Below, piece by piece: positions 1 to 10,600 of a stretch of DNA of 64,000 nt; position 1 is the first letter of the stretch; each line of letters begins with the position of its first letter. Origin of the DNA: Vigna angularis (taxonomy: Eukaryota; Streptophyta; Magnoliopsida; Fabales; Fabaceae); assembly GCF_016808095.1 (NCBI RefSeq), contig NC_068971.1:26122131-26186130 (forward strand). The letters run 5' to 3'. Under the pieces are notes generated by a model, which searched no databases, was not told the DNA's origin, and saw nothing but the letters and a program-made list of their open reading frames with translations. The position numbers and the translations under genes are program-made.

Positions 1-210
1 GCACAGACTGATAAGTGTGAAAAATAGTTGTTTTTACACTTATAAATGAGCTCAATCTTGTAATTATTCATGTTGTTCCTCATTGAAAAGTTGTAATAGG
101 TAGTAGATTGTTATGTAAAATATTGTACAGGAAAGGGTGTATTATTTAGACTCTGTCAACCAATCTTCGCAAAGCGAAAGCCAAAATTCGCACTGCCAGA
201 AGAAGGAAAT

Positions 211-287
211 TCGCATAGCGCATCAGTACATGTGCGCTGAGCGAATAACATTAGTTAAAGTGCAGCAGTTAAGAAAATTCGCATAGC
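211..287 (+). repeat. 68-bp tandem duplication in the outer LTR, interrupted in its second copy
   Basis: TCGCATAGCGCATCAGTACA at 211 is followed 68 bp later by a second TCGCATAGC at 279. That second copy is interrupted by the inner solo LTR at 288 and resumes at 1897 as GCACCAGTACATGTGAGC. The inner LTR therefore landed inside the second unit of a pre-existing tandem duplication. Confidence 0.7.
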
Positions 288-539
288 TGATAATGCTAAA
301 TTTTACCATTATTTAAGCATCATTTTAGTAGCAAAATCAACTCCTTTCTAACTTATAACTTGCTTAATCCTATTCTTTTGTCTTGTTTTCTAAATAATTG
401 TGTTTTTAGCTACTTTGATGTACTTTCATCAATAATCCCTTATTTTGTAGCTAAAAATGAGCTTGGAAGAGTCTCCAACAATGTATAGAACTGGACCAAG
501 AAGCAAGCACATGCAGAAATGCCATCAGCAGCGCAAGAA

Positions 540-960
540 CGCTCGTCGCAGAGGGGACGCTCGCCCATAATAAGTGGACGCTCGTCTAGAGTTGAAGCAC
601 GAGCGGACGCTCGTCCAGAAAGGCAGAGGAGGACGTTCGTCCAGCCAGGCAGGACGCTCGTTCAGCGAAGAGAGAATTGGACGTTCGGCCAGCTAGCAGA
701 AGTGGACGTTCGTCCAGCTAGTAGAGAGGACGCTCGTCCTGTGGACGTACAAGAGGATGCTCGTCCAGCGAGCTAATAAGAGGATGCTCGTCCAGAGAGA
801 GTTAAGAAGACGCTCATCCAGAGGGAGAAAAGAAGACGCTCGGCCAGCGAGTGGACGCTCGCCCAGGAGAAGTGGACGCTCATCCCGAAGAGGACGCGCA
901 GTGGACGCTCAGCCAGGCAGAAGTGGACGTTCGTCCAGACAGGCAGCGCTCGTCCACTTT
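540..960 (+). repeat. Array of short palindromes, consensus GGACGCTCGTCCAG
   Basis: About 18 degenerate copies of GGACG-CT-CGTCC lie at irregular spacing of roughly 14-25 bp. Each is a 5-bp inverted repeat around 2 bases. Variants include GGACGTTCGTCC, GGATGCTCGTCC and GGACGCTCGCCC. The tract is far richer in GC and CpG than its surroundings. Because the motif reads openly in several frames, it creates arginine/serine-rich frames on both strands that I reject as genes. It lies wholly inside the solo LTR. Confidence 0.85.
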
Positions 961-976
961 CATTTCCAGAGAGTTT

Positions 977-1010
977 CACGCCCGGGCGTGACAAATGGGG
1001 CGCCCGGGCG
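977..1010. repeat. Two CG-rich perfect palindromes
   Basis: CACGCCCGGGCGTG at 977-990 is a perfect 14-bp palindrome. CGCCCGGGCG at 1001-1010 is a 10-bp one. A degenerate third copy follows near 1030. They sit just downstream of the palindrome array in the inner LTR. Function is unknown; they could be CpG methylation targets or R/U5 structure. Confidence 0.75.
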
Positions 1011-2725
1011 TGACTTTCCAGAGAGTCTCGCGCTCGGGCGCGATTGACAGAGGGCGTTGGGCGCGATTTTTCTGATGTGGCAGAGGTGTCTATTTAACCC
1101 TAAAATGCGAAGGGGAAACGGTCTTTGGTTATTTGGAGGCGCAATTCACTGAGAGGAGAGCTTGGAGGGCTGCTAGGGCTCGTGGGAACACTCCCTTCTT
1201 CCTCTTGGGTTCTTCATCTTCTTCCATGGCCATTTTGTAAGCTTAAAGGCTCTCCATGGAAATGGAGAGCCAAACTCATCTTGTTGGGGTTAGTTGTAGC
1301 CATTGAATTCTTGTGTAATTGTTGAATGATTTGAATATATATATGCCTTTTCTATCAATTGCTAGTATTCTTGTTTCCGATCTTAAAGCTTGCATGTAAT
1401 GGGGACGTTCATGACTTGATTTTGGGGTTTTATGGATTATGGGGACGTAAGATGAAACCCAGAACTGAAATAGGAGTTTGATAAGGAAAACCTAGGCTCT
1501 TTCACCTAAGGGATTAGGGCTAGAGTGTTTTAGTGGATTGACTTTAGTAAATTGATAGAGAGGAGATGAAATTGGTCATACACAAGAGTGCATTGGTGAA
1601 AACTAACCTTAACAATGTCATTTCATACCATTTCTAGTCTTTTCCATTTCCAAGTGTCTTCAATACCAAAGTCCAACCTTGTAATTATGTATGAATTTAT
1701 CTTTCTGCACTTGTTCTGTAAATTGATGTTATGTTCTTGAGTCTATATGAGTTGTTAATCGCACAATTCTCTAGTATTACGAGTCTCTTGGGAAAACGAT
1801 ACCCGGTCTTACCGGTTTATTACTTGTACGATTCGGTACGCTTGCCGAATTTGCCCAACAAGTTTTTGGCTAACAAGTTTTGGCATTAACAATAGCGCAC
1901 CAGTACATGTGAGCTGAGCGAATTAATGAAGTAAAGTGGCTTTAAAAGACGTGACAGAAAGACAGAAACATTCTTCTAACAGAAGTTCCGAACAAAAGAA
2001 AGAAACGAAAACATCTTAGGAACTTCCGGAGACTACTTCAAGTCATCAAGACACCATTGTTGCAAGGGATTGCTTCAAATGTGTACGTTTTAGATGACTA
2101 GGAGTAGTTAAATTTCTCTTTCGTTGGGATTGGATGTAATGAACTCACTGTGATGTAATTTTCATGCTCAATATATCATTGTTCGTTCATATGCTCTTTC
2201 TTGAATTTATTATCATTGTATGAAAATATAATGTTATTTGAATGTCTTTGATTACTGGAAAGTAACTTTGAACATGAACGTAGATAGAGCACTTAAGGGA
2301 TTTGGGATCTAGGGATAGACTCAATAACTTGATCATGGACTTAATGCAAATTGTATGTTAAATTGACTAAGGGATTATCATTTTAATATATTAATTTAGA
2401 ACTAGTTGCTAAGGGATTAGGACTAGTATGCCTTGATGTGAATGTTTGAATGAAGTAATGAAATATTGAACATAGTTTTATATTCATATGATTCATGAAA
2501 CTCAATTCCAACGAAGTTTCTTTTAAATATAATTCCTTGCACACCAACTATTTGATAAAAATACCAAAAAGAGTTTCTTGTGTTTTTTGTACACTTTGAT
2601 GTCTAATTGAGTTATAAAAGGAAGAATTGTCATGTGTTGCACAAGTCCCTTGGGAGAATAATACTTTGAACTTACTTTATATTACTTGGAACGATTTGGT
2701 ATACTTGCCAAAAAGTTATCACAGA

Positions 2726-2815
2726 CTCCACCGTAAGCTCCACCACAAGCTCCATCACAGGCTCCATCACACGTTCCACCATAAACTCCATCACAGGTTC
2801 CACCACTTGAGCTAA
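2726..2815 (+). repeat. 12-bp minisatellite (about 7 units)
   Basis: Units close to CTCCATCACAGG recur with a 12-bp period directly after the target duplication of the outer solo LTR. Because 12 is a multiple of 3, both strands stay open over the tract (His/Leu-rich on plus, Val/Met/Glu-rich on minus). Those frames are artefacts of the repeat. Confidence 0.75.
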
Positions 2816-3091
2816 AGACCTCTTAGTTCCATCGTGTGCACCAACCACCTTAGGACGATAATGTTGTTGTCTTTTTGCTGGTCGGTCGGGCAAAAAAGAA
2901 GTTCCTCCTAGTAGTGATAGACTACTTCACCAAGTAGGTGGAAGCTGAACCCTTGGCCACCAGCGCAACAAGTACAAAAGTTCATTTGAAAACTCATGTC
3001 GCTTCGGTCTTCCCCGCACATTCATTACTAATAATGGTCGGTAGGTTGCTTAGGAAATGTTCTTCGTGAACACTTGACAACCTCTAAACTG

Positions 3092-3350
3092 ATCGGCAAG
3101 AAATGTTTTTGTGAACTTTTGTCGCATCGTAAAACGAGTTTGGGAAAGATTCTTTGTGAACTCCCAACACTCAATTAGTCGACAAGGAACGTCCTTCATG
3201 AACTCTTGTCGCATTGCAAAACGTGCTTGGGGAATATTCTTTGTGAACTCTCAACACTCAATCAATCGACAAGAAACGTTCTTCGTGAACTCTTGTCGCA
3301 TTGCAACACGAGTTTAAAGAACGTTCTCGTGAACTCTCAACATTCAACCA
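3092..3350 (+). repeat. Tandem repeat with a period of about 87 bp, about 3 units
   Basis: Starts GGCAAGAAATG (3096), GACAAGGAACG (3181) and GACAAGAAACG (3268) recur at 86-87 bp. Each unit continues with GTGAACTCTTGTCGCAT and CTTTGTGAACTCTCAACACTC. Since 87 is divisible by 3, a short frame stays open on the plus strand, but it has no recognisable protein character. Sequence 2830-3090 before it shows nothing else I can name. Confidence 0.8.
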
Positions 3351-3360
3351 ATCGATAAAG

Positions 3361-3844
3361 AACAATCTTATTGAATCCTTCCATCCAAGAATTGAAGACA
3401 ATTTAACGCTTTACGAGGAAGCATTTCAACACCAACTGAATGGTGTCAAAAATGGCAAATTTAACTAAACTCAAGAAATAATTCACGTTATTTTGCAAGT
3501 TATTATCAAACGGTGTTAAAAGTTAACGAACGTCTACAATAAATCTAGAAGTGATGCAATTAAGGATCAAGCAAGTAAGAAGTACAAAGAATGAACAAGT
3601 AAAAGAGAATTCCATTAATATTTGAGGGGTATCAAAATAAGACTGTCTTCTCAACAAGGCAACCATACCAAAAAACAACCTGTTTGGTCGACGACCATGA
3701 AAGTTATACTTAAACAAAGATTTTTTTTTCTTTCCTAACTAAACTGCTGTACAAATGGCCCCAACCTATTCCTGATCACCCGCACGACTCTCCTCCTCCT
3801 CCTCACTAATAGCTTCTGCAATTACATGAACGACCTCAACACTT
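3361..3844. other. Intergenic, no feature seen
   Basis: AT-rich sequence without a convincing coding frame, terminal repeat or tandem array. Confidence 0.5.
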
Positions 3845-4130
3845 AATGAACTATAATTCTATCCCCTTCAGTTTTATTCATCGTTACATCATTACAGATT
3901 TTATAGGTATATAAAAGTTGTTAATTGAAGCTTAGATAATTCAGGAAGTTAATTAGTGAAAGGAACGAAATTAGAAAATGTGCGGTCTTCAATTGCCATA
4001 AGTAGAGTGAATTACCTACCATGGTTCTCAAACTAATTATCGTTTTAAAAGTGATGCTATAAAGAAGTGAAATGGAAAAAAAAAAATATCAAAATCAATG
4101 GCAAAGTTTTCAAAATATTTTATTTCAAAA
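3845..4130 (+). repeat. Direct duplication, copy 1 (partner at 6087-6362)
   Basis: About 280 bp starting near AACTATAATTCTATCCCCTT and running to TTTTATTTCAAAATATC. It recurs as a diverged copy at 6087-6362 in the same orientation. The copies share long blocks, for example TGGTTCTCAAACTAATTATC, and differ by scattered substitutions and small indels. The LTR-like repeat at 4140-5431 lies between them. Confidence 0.85.
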
Positions 4131-4139
4131 TATCACTTC

Positions 4140-5431
4140 ATGCGTGATGAATTCTGGTGATTTGCTTAGCAGAACCATTGAGATAATCGATTATATTAAG
4201 TGATAATCGATTATCATAGGGTATTTCGTGTATATGTGTATGTTTCGGAAATAATCGATTATCACTTATGATAATCGATTATCGTAGAGTATTTTTATTG
4301 GAAACAATACATTTTGATTAAAAATGAACATATACCACACTTGAGGAGCTGTAAAATGTGATGATACCTAGAGAATGAGATTATTGGTTATGTTCAGGGT
4401 CAATTTCGACTTGTGATTGAGATTGGAGTATGAGTGAGTGTTGGGGTGTACCTATATATGTAGTTGATGGGCATGAGAGTGGATGATAAGTCTACTAGTT
4501 GTACCTAGTAAATCCTAGTTCTATCTGCGGATATGTGCTTCCTTTGCCTTGTGTGCATAGGAAGGGTTGTTCGGGTATTGAATCTTCCTTGTGTGCGGAT
4601 GATGGTGCTTCCTTGTCCTTGTGTGGTAGGATTACATGCTTAGTTGGATTGCGGGACTACTCGAGTGTATCTGTTTGGGAAAGCTACAGATTGGGCTGTA
4701 GGAGCGGCTATAGTCGGTAAGGTAGGTACAAGAGTGTGACTTATTCTTTCCATTATGGTGCTATAGTACGGTGTTTGAGATGCTCAAAGAGTTGCTATGT
4801 TGATAATAATGTTACTATAGTGGTTATAATAGGTAGTTAGCTTAGGCGCTAATGAGTGGATAAACCAAGGGTCTATGTGTGAGATGTTAGTGATGACATC
4901 AAGGCTCAAGGGTCAAGGATCGTGGATTGAATATCAATGATCGAGAATTGAGTAATTTATTATGATTAAGTTGCTATGTTAGAGGATTAGGAATTTTGTT
5001 GTTATTACTATTACATATGGGGTGGTTTATGGTTGATATATTCAATGTGTTTATATCTTAATATTATTGTTGTTGTTTTATCGGTAGTTTATTCTATACT
5101 TGTTTGTGTTTGTGTGTTATGAATGATGTTATCGACAATGATCGTATAATGTGTTATACGTGAACAAATGATGTTGCAAATGATGCTGATGTATGATAGG
5201 TTCGAGAAATGACGGGAGACAAACTTGATATTTTATTTAAAGTTATTACATTTTAACTTTAAGATAATGTAATTGAAGTTATTTTATTTCCTTCGTTATT
5301 TTATTGGACAAATGTTTTAGAACTATTATGTTTTAAATGAATTATGTTGTTTAAATGTTAAGTTTTTAAAAATATATTTTCGTACTTTGATAAAGTTTTG
5401 AATTTTATTGACTTTTTAATAACTCATAACA
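4140..5431 (+). mobile_element. LTR-like dispersed repeat, copy 1
   Basis: About 1.3 kb that recurs, truncated and inverted, at 41587-42671. Shared blocks include the stretch around ATCTGCGGATATGT (4520), the GGAGCGGCTA block (4700) and TGTGTGAGATGTTAGTGATG (4878). The left part holds several copies of ATAATCGATTAT (4192-4285), the same palindrome that crowds the solo LTRs at 26803 and 43147. No terminal duplication was found and the ends are approximate. It is probably a solo LTR or LTR fragment. Confidence 0.6.
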
Positions 5432-5579
5432 CCCAATTAATAAAGAATCAAAACTTCTCAATTAAAAAGTTGTTGTGATTCAAATGTGCAACCCATCCAA
5501 AAAGGATTTTCCTTCACATTTTCTTTCATACACACAAATTGACAACTTAAAAATTGACACGTAGTACAAAGGAGATATT

Positions 5580-5749
5580 GTTATGAAAAATTTAATTAAA
5601 CATACAGTCTTTCAATAAAGGATAAATATCTATTTTTCCATTTTGTTAAATTTCTTTTGATTTTGTTATGAGAATTTTAATTAAACACACTCTTTTAATA
5701 AAGGATAAATGTCTACCTTCCAATTTTGTTAGTTTTCTCTTGATTTTAT
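5580..5749 (+). repeat. Tandem duplication, period 85 bp, two units
   Basis: GTTATGAAAAATTTAATTAA at 5580 and GTTATGAGAATTTTAATTAA at 5665 begin two diverged units. Both contain AATAAAGGATAAAT and end TTGATTTT. Sequence 5432-5579 and 5750-6086 is AT-rich with no other feature seen. Confidence 0.75.
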
Positions 5750-6086
5750 TAATTACTGGTTGCTAGAAATTTTGTTTCCTTAAATTTCTTCCCATACTCA
5801 TTCCTAAGCTTAAATGGCATGTTCATTATTTCATAATTCAGGATCAACGAGAACCTTTTTATTTCACTCTTCTCTACACTATTCCTTTAATTTTACTCTT
5901 GGGAAAATTCACTCGAAGTCTTCAGACTAATTTAAAACATCTAAGAATACATGTAATTTCCATTATTTTTCTAATGTCTGCCCTTACAAGTTAGCAAAAT
6001 ATAATCTACAAACCGTAACATATATTTACTATAATCTCCTTTTTTACCTGTATTCTTTCTAGCAATTGTTTTTTAAGCTATACTTA

Positions 6087-6362
6087 ATAAACTATAATTC
6101 TATCCCCTTCAATTTTATTCCTCATTACATCATTAAAAATTTTATAGGAATATAGAAGTTGTTAATTGAAGCTTAGATAAGTCAGGAAGTTAATTAGTGA
6201 GAGGAAAAAAATTAGAAAATGCGTGGTCTTCAATTGCCACAAGTGGAGTTAATTACCTACAATGGTTCTCAAACTAATTATCGTTTTAAAAGTGATGCTA
6301 TCAAAGAAGTGAAAAGAAAAATATCAAAATCCATGGCAAAGTTTTCGAAATATTTTATTTGA
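6087..6362 (+). repeat. Direct duplication, copy 2 (partner at 3845-4130)
   Basis: Diverged second copy of the 3845-4130 segment, same orientation, about 2.24 kb downstream. Homology ends around TTTTATTTGAGAAAG. Confidence 0.85.
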
Positions 6363-6997
6363 GAAAGTGAAAAGTATTAGAATTGAGCTGATAGATTGTA
6401 AAAGCTAGCAAGTTCATGAGATCGTGAATGGGTTATTTCGGGAGCTTAGGTCAGAAGTCGATGAACCTTTGTAGATTTCTGAAGAGAACTGGTAAAATTG
6501 CATGCAAAATGAAGTTATAATGAGATTATGGACTGTTAACATGTTTGCACTTATGAAGGACAAAGGACAAGGTGAATCTTATGCTGTTTTCACAAATTGC
6601 TTGGATATATTGAGTTCTGTTGTTTTTCTTGTTCCTTCAAATAATTACGTGTTGATCCGATGTCGTTTTTGTTTATCAAATGTTACTACATGTTATGATT
6701 CATATACAGGAATTTTAAGCTGGAACAAGCAATATAAAATCAAACCAGCTATGTAATAATATTTTGGGAACAACATAGAACTTCTCTTATATATAATACC
6801 CGAAGCAACAACTTCAAATAACAGTTGTATGATTACAGAAACAGTGTACACTGTGGATATAACATAATAATACCAAAAGAATAAAAAAGAAAGACAAAAC
6901 GAAAATCACAAACCCATCTGCTACATAACAGCAGAAGAATAATACAAGCAATATTAACATATACTTCACATGATAGCGTTCCATTATTGAACTAGCA

Positions 6998-6999
<2 letters not shown>
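6363..6999. other. Intergenic, no gene recognised
   Basis: An 84-codon open frame at 6502-6756 has no domain, no family resemblance and no start context worth trusting. Nothing else stands out. Confidence 0.4.

Positions 7000-7000
<1 letters not shown>

Positions 7001-7078
<78 letters not shown>
7001..7078. repeat. Compound microsatellite (TA)n(GA)n
   Basis: About 22 TA units followed by about 17 GA units, placed about 160 bp beyond the stop codon of the zinc-finger gene at 7234-7761. Confidence 0.97.
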
Positions 7079-7081
<3 letters not shown>

Positions 7082-7140
7082 TAATTTTGATGCAGTACTG
7101 TGAGTGAAAACAATATCCATACTGTATCAAAATTAAATTC
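7077..7140. other. Stem-loop just downstream of the TAC1-like gene
   Basis: The arm at 7077-7100 and the arm at 7118-7140 are near-perfect inverted repeats (GAATTTAATTTTGATRCAGTA core). They are separated by a 17-base loop. The hairpin begins 94 bp past the stop codon on the gene's transcribed strand, so it may fall in the 3' UTR. It could also be a tiny MITE. Confidence 0.7.
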
Positions 7141-7233
7141 TTAAACGTAATTAATTACCTTATAAGTGGGAAGAAGAGCTAGGTATGAGATAAAAGCAAC
7201 TTTTCACTGATCTTCCACACTTGGAACGCTACT

Positions 7234-7761
7234 TCAAAAGAACGATCTAGTGCTCAATGTTGCTGTCTCCTGGGGATGAAGGCCTAACCTAAGTTCAAGG
7301 TCTAAATCAGCTGTCTTCTCTTCAATTCGCTGCCCCAAAACAAAAGAAGGAAGATGATGAGGAATTTCTGCTGAACCAATGAACATGGCCCTTTCTGATG
7401 CATAATCATGATCACTTTTGTGAGGGAAATTGAATGGCATTTTTCGATTTCTAGCATGCTTCTGATCTTCTCCAGAACCCAACCGAAAGAAAATTTTCTC
7501 TTCCAAATCAGAAGGGTCATTTCTGTGATCACTTGAGGTCTTGATTGAGATGTCCAACGAAAGCAAGCTTTCTTCAGAAGATTGCTTGAGCTTTGCCCTA
7601 TCTCTTCTGTGGATATTCATGTGGCCACCTAGGGCTTGTGCATTAGAGAATCCTCTCTTGCAGAAGGAACAAGAAAAAGATTTCACTTGTCCAGGGCCAC
7701 CTTGATCATCTGAGCTCCACCTTATCTCAGATTTCTTATAGATTGGGGTGTTGAACTCCAT
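7234..7761 (-). CDS. C2H2 zinc-finger transcription factor, TAC1-like, with EAR motif
   Basis: A 175-residue nuclear DNA-binding protein with one plant-type C2H2 finger. Zinc ligands are Cys31, Cys34, His47 and His51, with the invariant QALGGH helix and the basic tail HRRDRAKLK. The C-terminus holds an EAR repression motif, [10 protein letters not shown], at about 152-161. The finger ([21 protein letters not shown]) closely matches the TAC1 (telomerase activator 1) branch of the SUPERMAN-type family, which are small intronless regulators; a repressor role is inferred from the EAR motif. I chose the ATG at 7761 because it has A at -3 and G at +4. An in-frame ATG at 7800 (188 residues) has a poor context. 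The one at 7896 lies upstream of the likely TATA box. No disabling change is visible. Confidence 0.9.
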   Translation of the reverse strand: MEFNTPIYKKSEIRWSSDDQGGPGQVKSFSCSFCKRGFSNAQALGGHMNIHRRDRAKLKQSSEESLLSLDISIKTSSDHRNDPSDLEEKIFFRLGSGEDQKHARNRKMPFNFPHKSDHDYASERAMFIGSAEIPHHLPSFVLGQRIEEKTADLDLELRLGLHPQETATLSTRSFF

Positions 7762-7862
7762 CTTTTTTTGGCAAGTGAAGGGGAAATAGCAAGAAGACAT
7801 AAACTCCACCAAGGAAAACACAAGTGGTATGAAACTATAGTCAACAGAATGGCTCAGACAAA

Positions 7863-7870
7863 ATTTATAA
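7863..7870 (-). promoter_or_regulatory. Candidate TATA box of the TAC1-like gene
   Basis: The minus strand reads ATTATAAATTTTG, about 60 bp before the ATG at 7800 and about 100 bp before the ATG at 7761. This is a normal TATA distance for a short 5' UTR. Confidence 0.4.
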
Positions 7871-7896
7871 TTTGGAAAACTGCAGAAACTATGCAT

Positions 7897-9207
7897 TTTT
7901 TTGCCTTTTTTTATTATGTCAGCTGAGTATAATTTGGTTAACTTAGTATAACTTAGAATGTATGGGATTAAAAATGGTAAGAAAAGCTTGAAGCTAATTG
8001 AATAAAATATTAATTTGCAGCATCTTTATTACTCGTTCAATTATTCTACCAGACATTTCCTTTTACACTACCTTGAGAGGATAGAAAAGAGTTTATATGA
8101 TTTTCACTTTGTGCTCTTAGGCTCGGTGAAAAGCTAAAAAAATGTTTTGCCTCAAGGTAAAAGTTAATTCAAGTATTAAGCTTATTATTGTGTTAATTCA
8201 AGTTTATACGATTGTCTTCCAAGAATTAGTTAGCCGTTTATCACAATAGCAGCTGTCATTTGCAATATTTCTTCTTATTTAACGATTTATTTGAGAAATG
8301 AAAAATTAAATAAACATTTTGGTCCACTTGCAATGGTATTAAACTCTTCATTAGCAAAAAGGGGATAAACACCTATTAATTATATAAGTTCTGAAATAGA
8401 AAAAGGTATTTTGTTTAGAAATTAGCATGAATAATTTTCCCAACGATTTAATGAAAGTTATCCTTTTTTTGTAATATATAAATTATGTGGTTTGTTGGCG
8501 TGATGTTAGAGTCTCTTTAATCAAATAGTTTAAATAATTATGTGATCTTCTTATCTTTCGTTTTTCATGTTACTAAAATTACAACCTGATACATATGAGT
8601 CTATCCTTGCTTTATGTAAAATCTAAACACAATGATATGATGATAGCTATGGCATTTTAGATTATATATATATAATATTCAGAAGTTATTCTTTCTATTA
8701 AATAATTTATTTTGAAATCCCCTTTCAGAAAACTTTCAATATTTATTTTTAAATTAGACTTTTTTTTCTCGTTGATTAGTATTTCATTTCTTCAATTTCA
8801 TTTTCATGTTCTTAACTAACAAAAGAAATTATCTTTTCCAAAACTCAAACATCCAATTCTTCTTGCGTCTCACTTAACATTTTTTCTTTCAATAATAAGG
8901 AGAAATCATGAAATAGACCAAATTATTATATGACTAAAATGATCACTAATAAAAGTATCAACCCATATAATAACTAACCTGTCTTTTTTACTATTTCCAT
9001 ACTTATTGATGCACGGTATTCATAAAATATAGTGTTAGCTAAATTCAATGGTTTACAAACTAAGTTTAATAATTGAAACCAATAACTATTATTGCTAAGA
9101 TAGATAATCGTTTTTCTACGGTGATTAATTAATTAGTTGATGATTATAATTGTTACTAAATTGATCACTAATTTTTAATTACTTTTATAAAAATAATATA
9201 TTTAATA

Positions 9208-9271
<64 letters not shown>

Positions 9272-10350
9272 AAATTCATCAATATAACCTTAATTAATAT
9301 ATAAATATGTACGTGAAAAGTACAAAACAATATTATTGATAAAGTTAAAAATCTGTAGTGCATTCCAATGGAAATGCCAAAATAACATAAACGTTGAGAT
9401 ATATCTTTATTTTCTCACCAAAATAAGCAGTATAATTTCAATATTTATAATTATTAGGATATTTTTATTTCTGAATATAAATTTAAAGAGAACTGAATAA
9501 ATAAATTTGAAGAGATTCTACAATAAAGTTTTTATATTTCTTTTAAGGGATTTGTTGATACTGAAAGTGAATCGATTTAGGAATGAAGTTTATAAAATTT
9601 TGTGAAAGATTTAATGGATATAATAAAATAAAATAAATATTTTATTAAATTAAAATGTACAATTATTTTTTTTACTTTTATAATAATAATAACTATTATT
9701 AATTATTATTATTTAATAATAATATTATATATATATATATATAAACCCTAACTAGAATCGATTCTCCCACTTTCCCTTGTATATAAATTCAATTGCAGGA
9801 ATCGATTCTATGATATTTTAAATTGGAGTGAAACCGATTTCATCATCTTCTGTCTATCCAAAACATATGCTCCTCATGCACAATTCTAAAGCTAAAGGAA
9901 ATTAGTTGAAGTGAATGCAGTCTTAACTTATCCTATCAAATGTTTCCTATTAAGGTTTCCTACTAAGGTGTTCCAGTCAATATAAAAATATACGTATGTA
10001 TAAATTTATGCAAGAAAGATATTATAACGTATATTATTAATAATATAAATAAATAATAGTAACCAATCTCAACCAAAATCCTAGTCCTACATCTATAGTG
10101 GAGCATCACAGCACTGTAGTAATCAATCACCTTATTACACAAATACTTTGGATGTTTTTTACCAGCAAAAATACTTTGAAAAATATTTGAACACAACCAC
10201 TAAAGCACATGAAAGAATGTTTAGCCAGTGGGTCTGGTGCAATGTACTTGCTACGTGAAGGCCATTAAAAAGAAAAATCATTGACTGAACAAGTTTTTGG
10301 AAGTTGGTATATGTTTAGTCGTCCATCAACCCTTTCCGATCAAAGTCTGA
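7897..10350. other. AT-rich intergenic sequence upstream of the TAC1-like gene
   Basis: No coding frame with protein character on either strand. It holds (TA)n microsatellites at about 9213-9268 and 9727-9743. The gene's promoter must lie in the first part. Confidence 0.6.
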
Positions 10351-10600
10351 CACACACACACACGGGTACATCCACGCCCATGTCCATACGCATCCACACA
10401 CTTTCACATGCATCCACTTACACAATCACACAAGCACATATCCTCAAACACCTTCACACGATCATACCCATACGTACACACATATAACAATAATAATAAT
10501 ATTAATAATAATATCTATATTTATATGTAAAGAATATTTTTTTATATGTATATATTTTTTTAATATTAATAATAATAATTATTATTATTATTATAAAGGG
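10350..10600. repeat. Degenerate CA-rich tract followed by AAT repeats
   Basis: From 10350 to about 10485 the plus strand is a decayed (CA)n microsatellite. From about 10486 there are AAT/ATT trinucleotide runs that include an inverted-repeat block near 10568-10593. Short frames here encode only His/Thr-rich repeats. Confidence 0.8.

Larger units (their letters stand above)
288..1891. mobile_element. Solo LTR (inner), nested in the outer solo LTR
   Basis: A 1,604-bp element begins TGATAATGC and ends GGCATTAACA. It has a perfect 5-bp target duplication, ATAGC, at 283-287 and 1892-1896. It contains a GC-rich palindrome array (about 540-960), perfect CG-rich palindromes near 977-1010, and a tail with TCTCTTGGGA and TATTACTTGTACGATT near 1790-1840. 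There is no primer-binding site or coding internal region beside it. Small open frames over the array arise from the repeat and are not genes. Confidence 0.85.
9..2721. mobile_element. Solo LTR (outer), split by a second solo LTR
   Basis: The element begins TGATAAGTG and ends AGTTATCA. It is flanked by the perfect 5-bp direct repeat CAGAC at 4-8 and 2722-2726, which is the mark of LTR-retrotransposon integration. No internal coding region remains, so this is a solo LTR left by recombination between two LTRs. About 1.1 kb is its own sequence; the rest is the nested LTR at 288-1891. Its tail near 2645-2710 (CCCTTGGGA, then TATTACTTGGAACGATT) resembles the tail of the inner LTR, so the two families look related. 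The lineage was not determined. Confidence 0.82.

Noticed and set aside
540..960. CRISPR-like look of the palindromic repeat array
   Set aside because: Spacing is irregular, there are no unique spacers of constant length, and the context is a plant LTR.
519..1047. Overlapping 70-96-codon frames on both strands, Arg/Ser-rich
   Set aside because: They are translations of the GGACGCTCGTCC palindrome array inside a solo LTR; no domain and no independent evidence.
2627..2893. His/Leu-rich plus-strand and Val/Met-rich minus-strand frames
   Set aside because: Caused by a 12-bp minisatellite whose period is a multiple of three.
6502..6756. 84-codon frame
   Set aside because: No recognisable domain and no supporting context.
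7302..7532. Second minus-strand frame inside the TAC1-like gene
   Set aside because: Out-of-frame shadow of the zinc-finger coding sequence.
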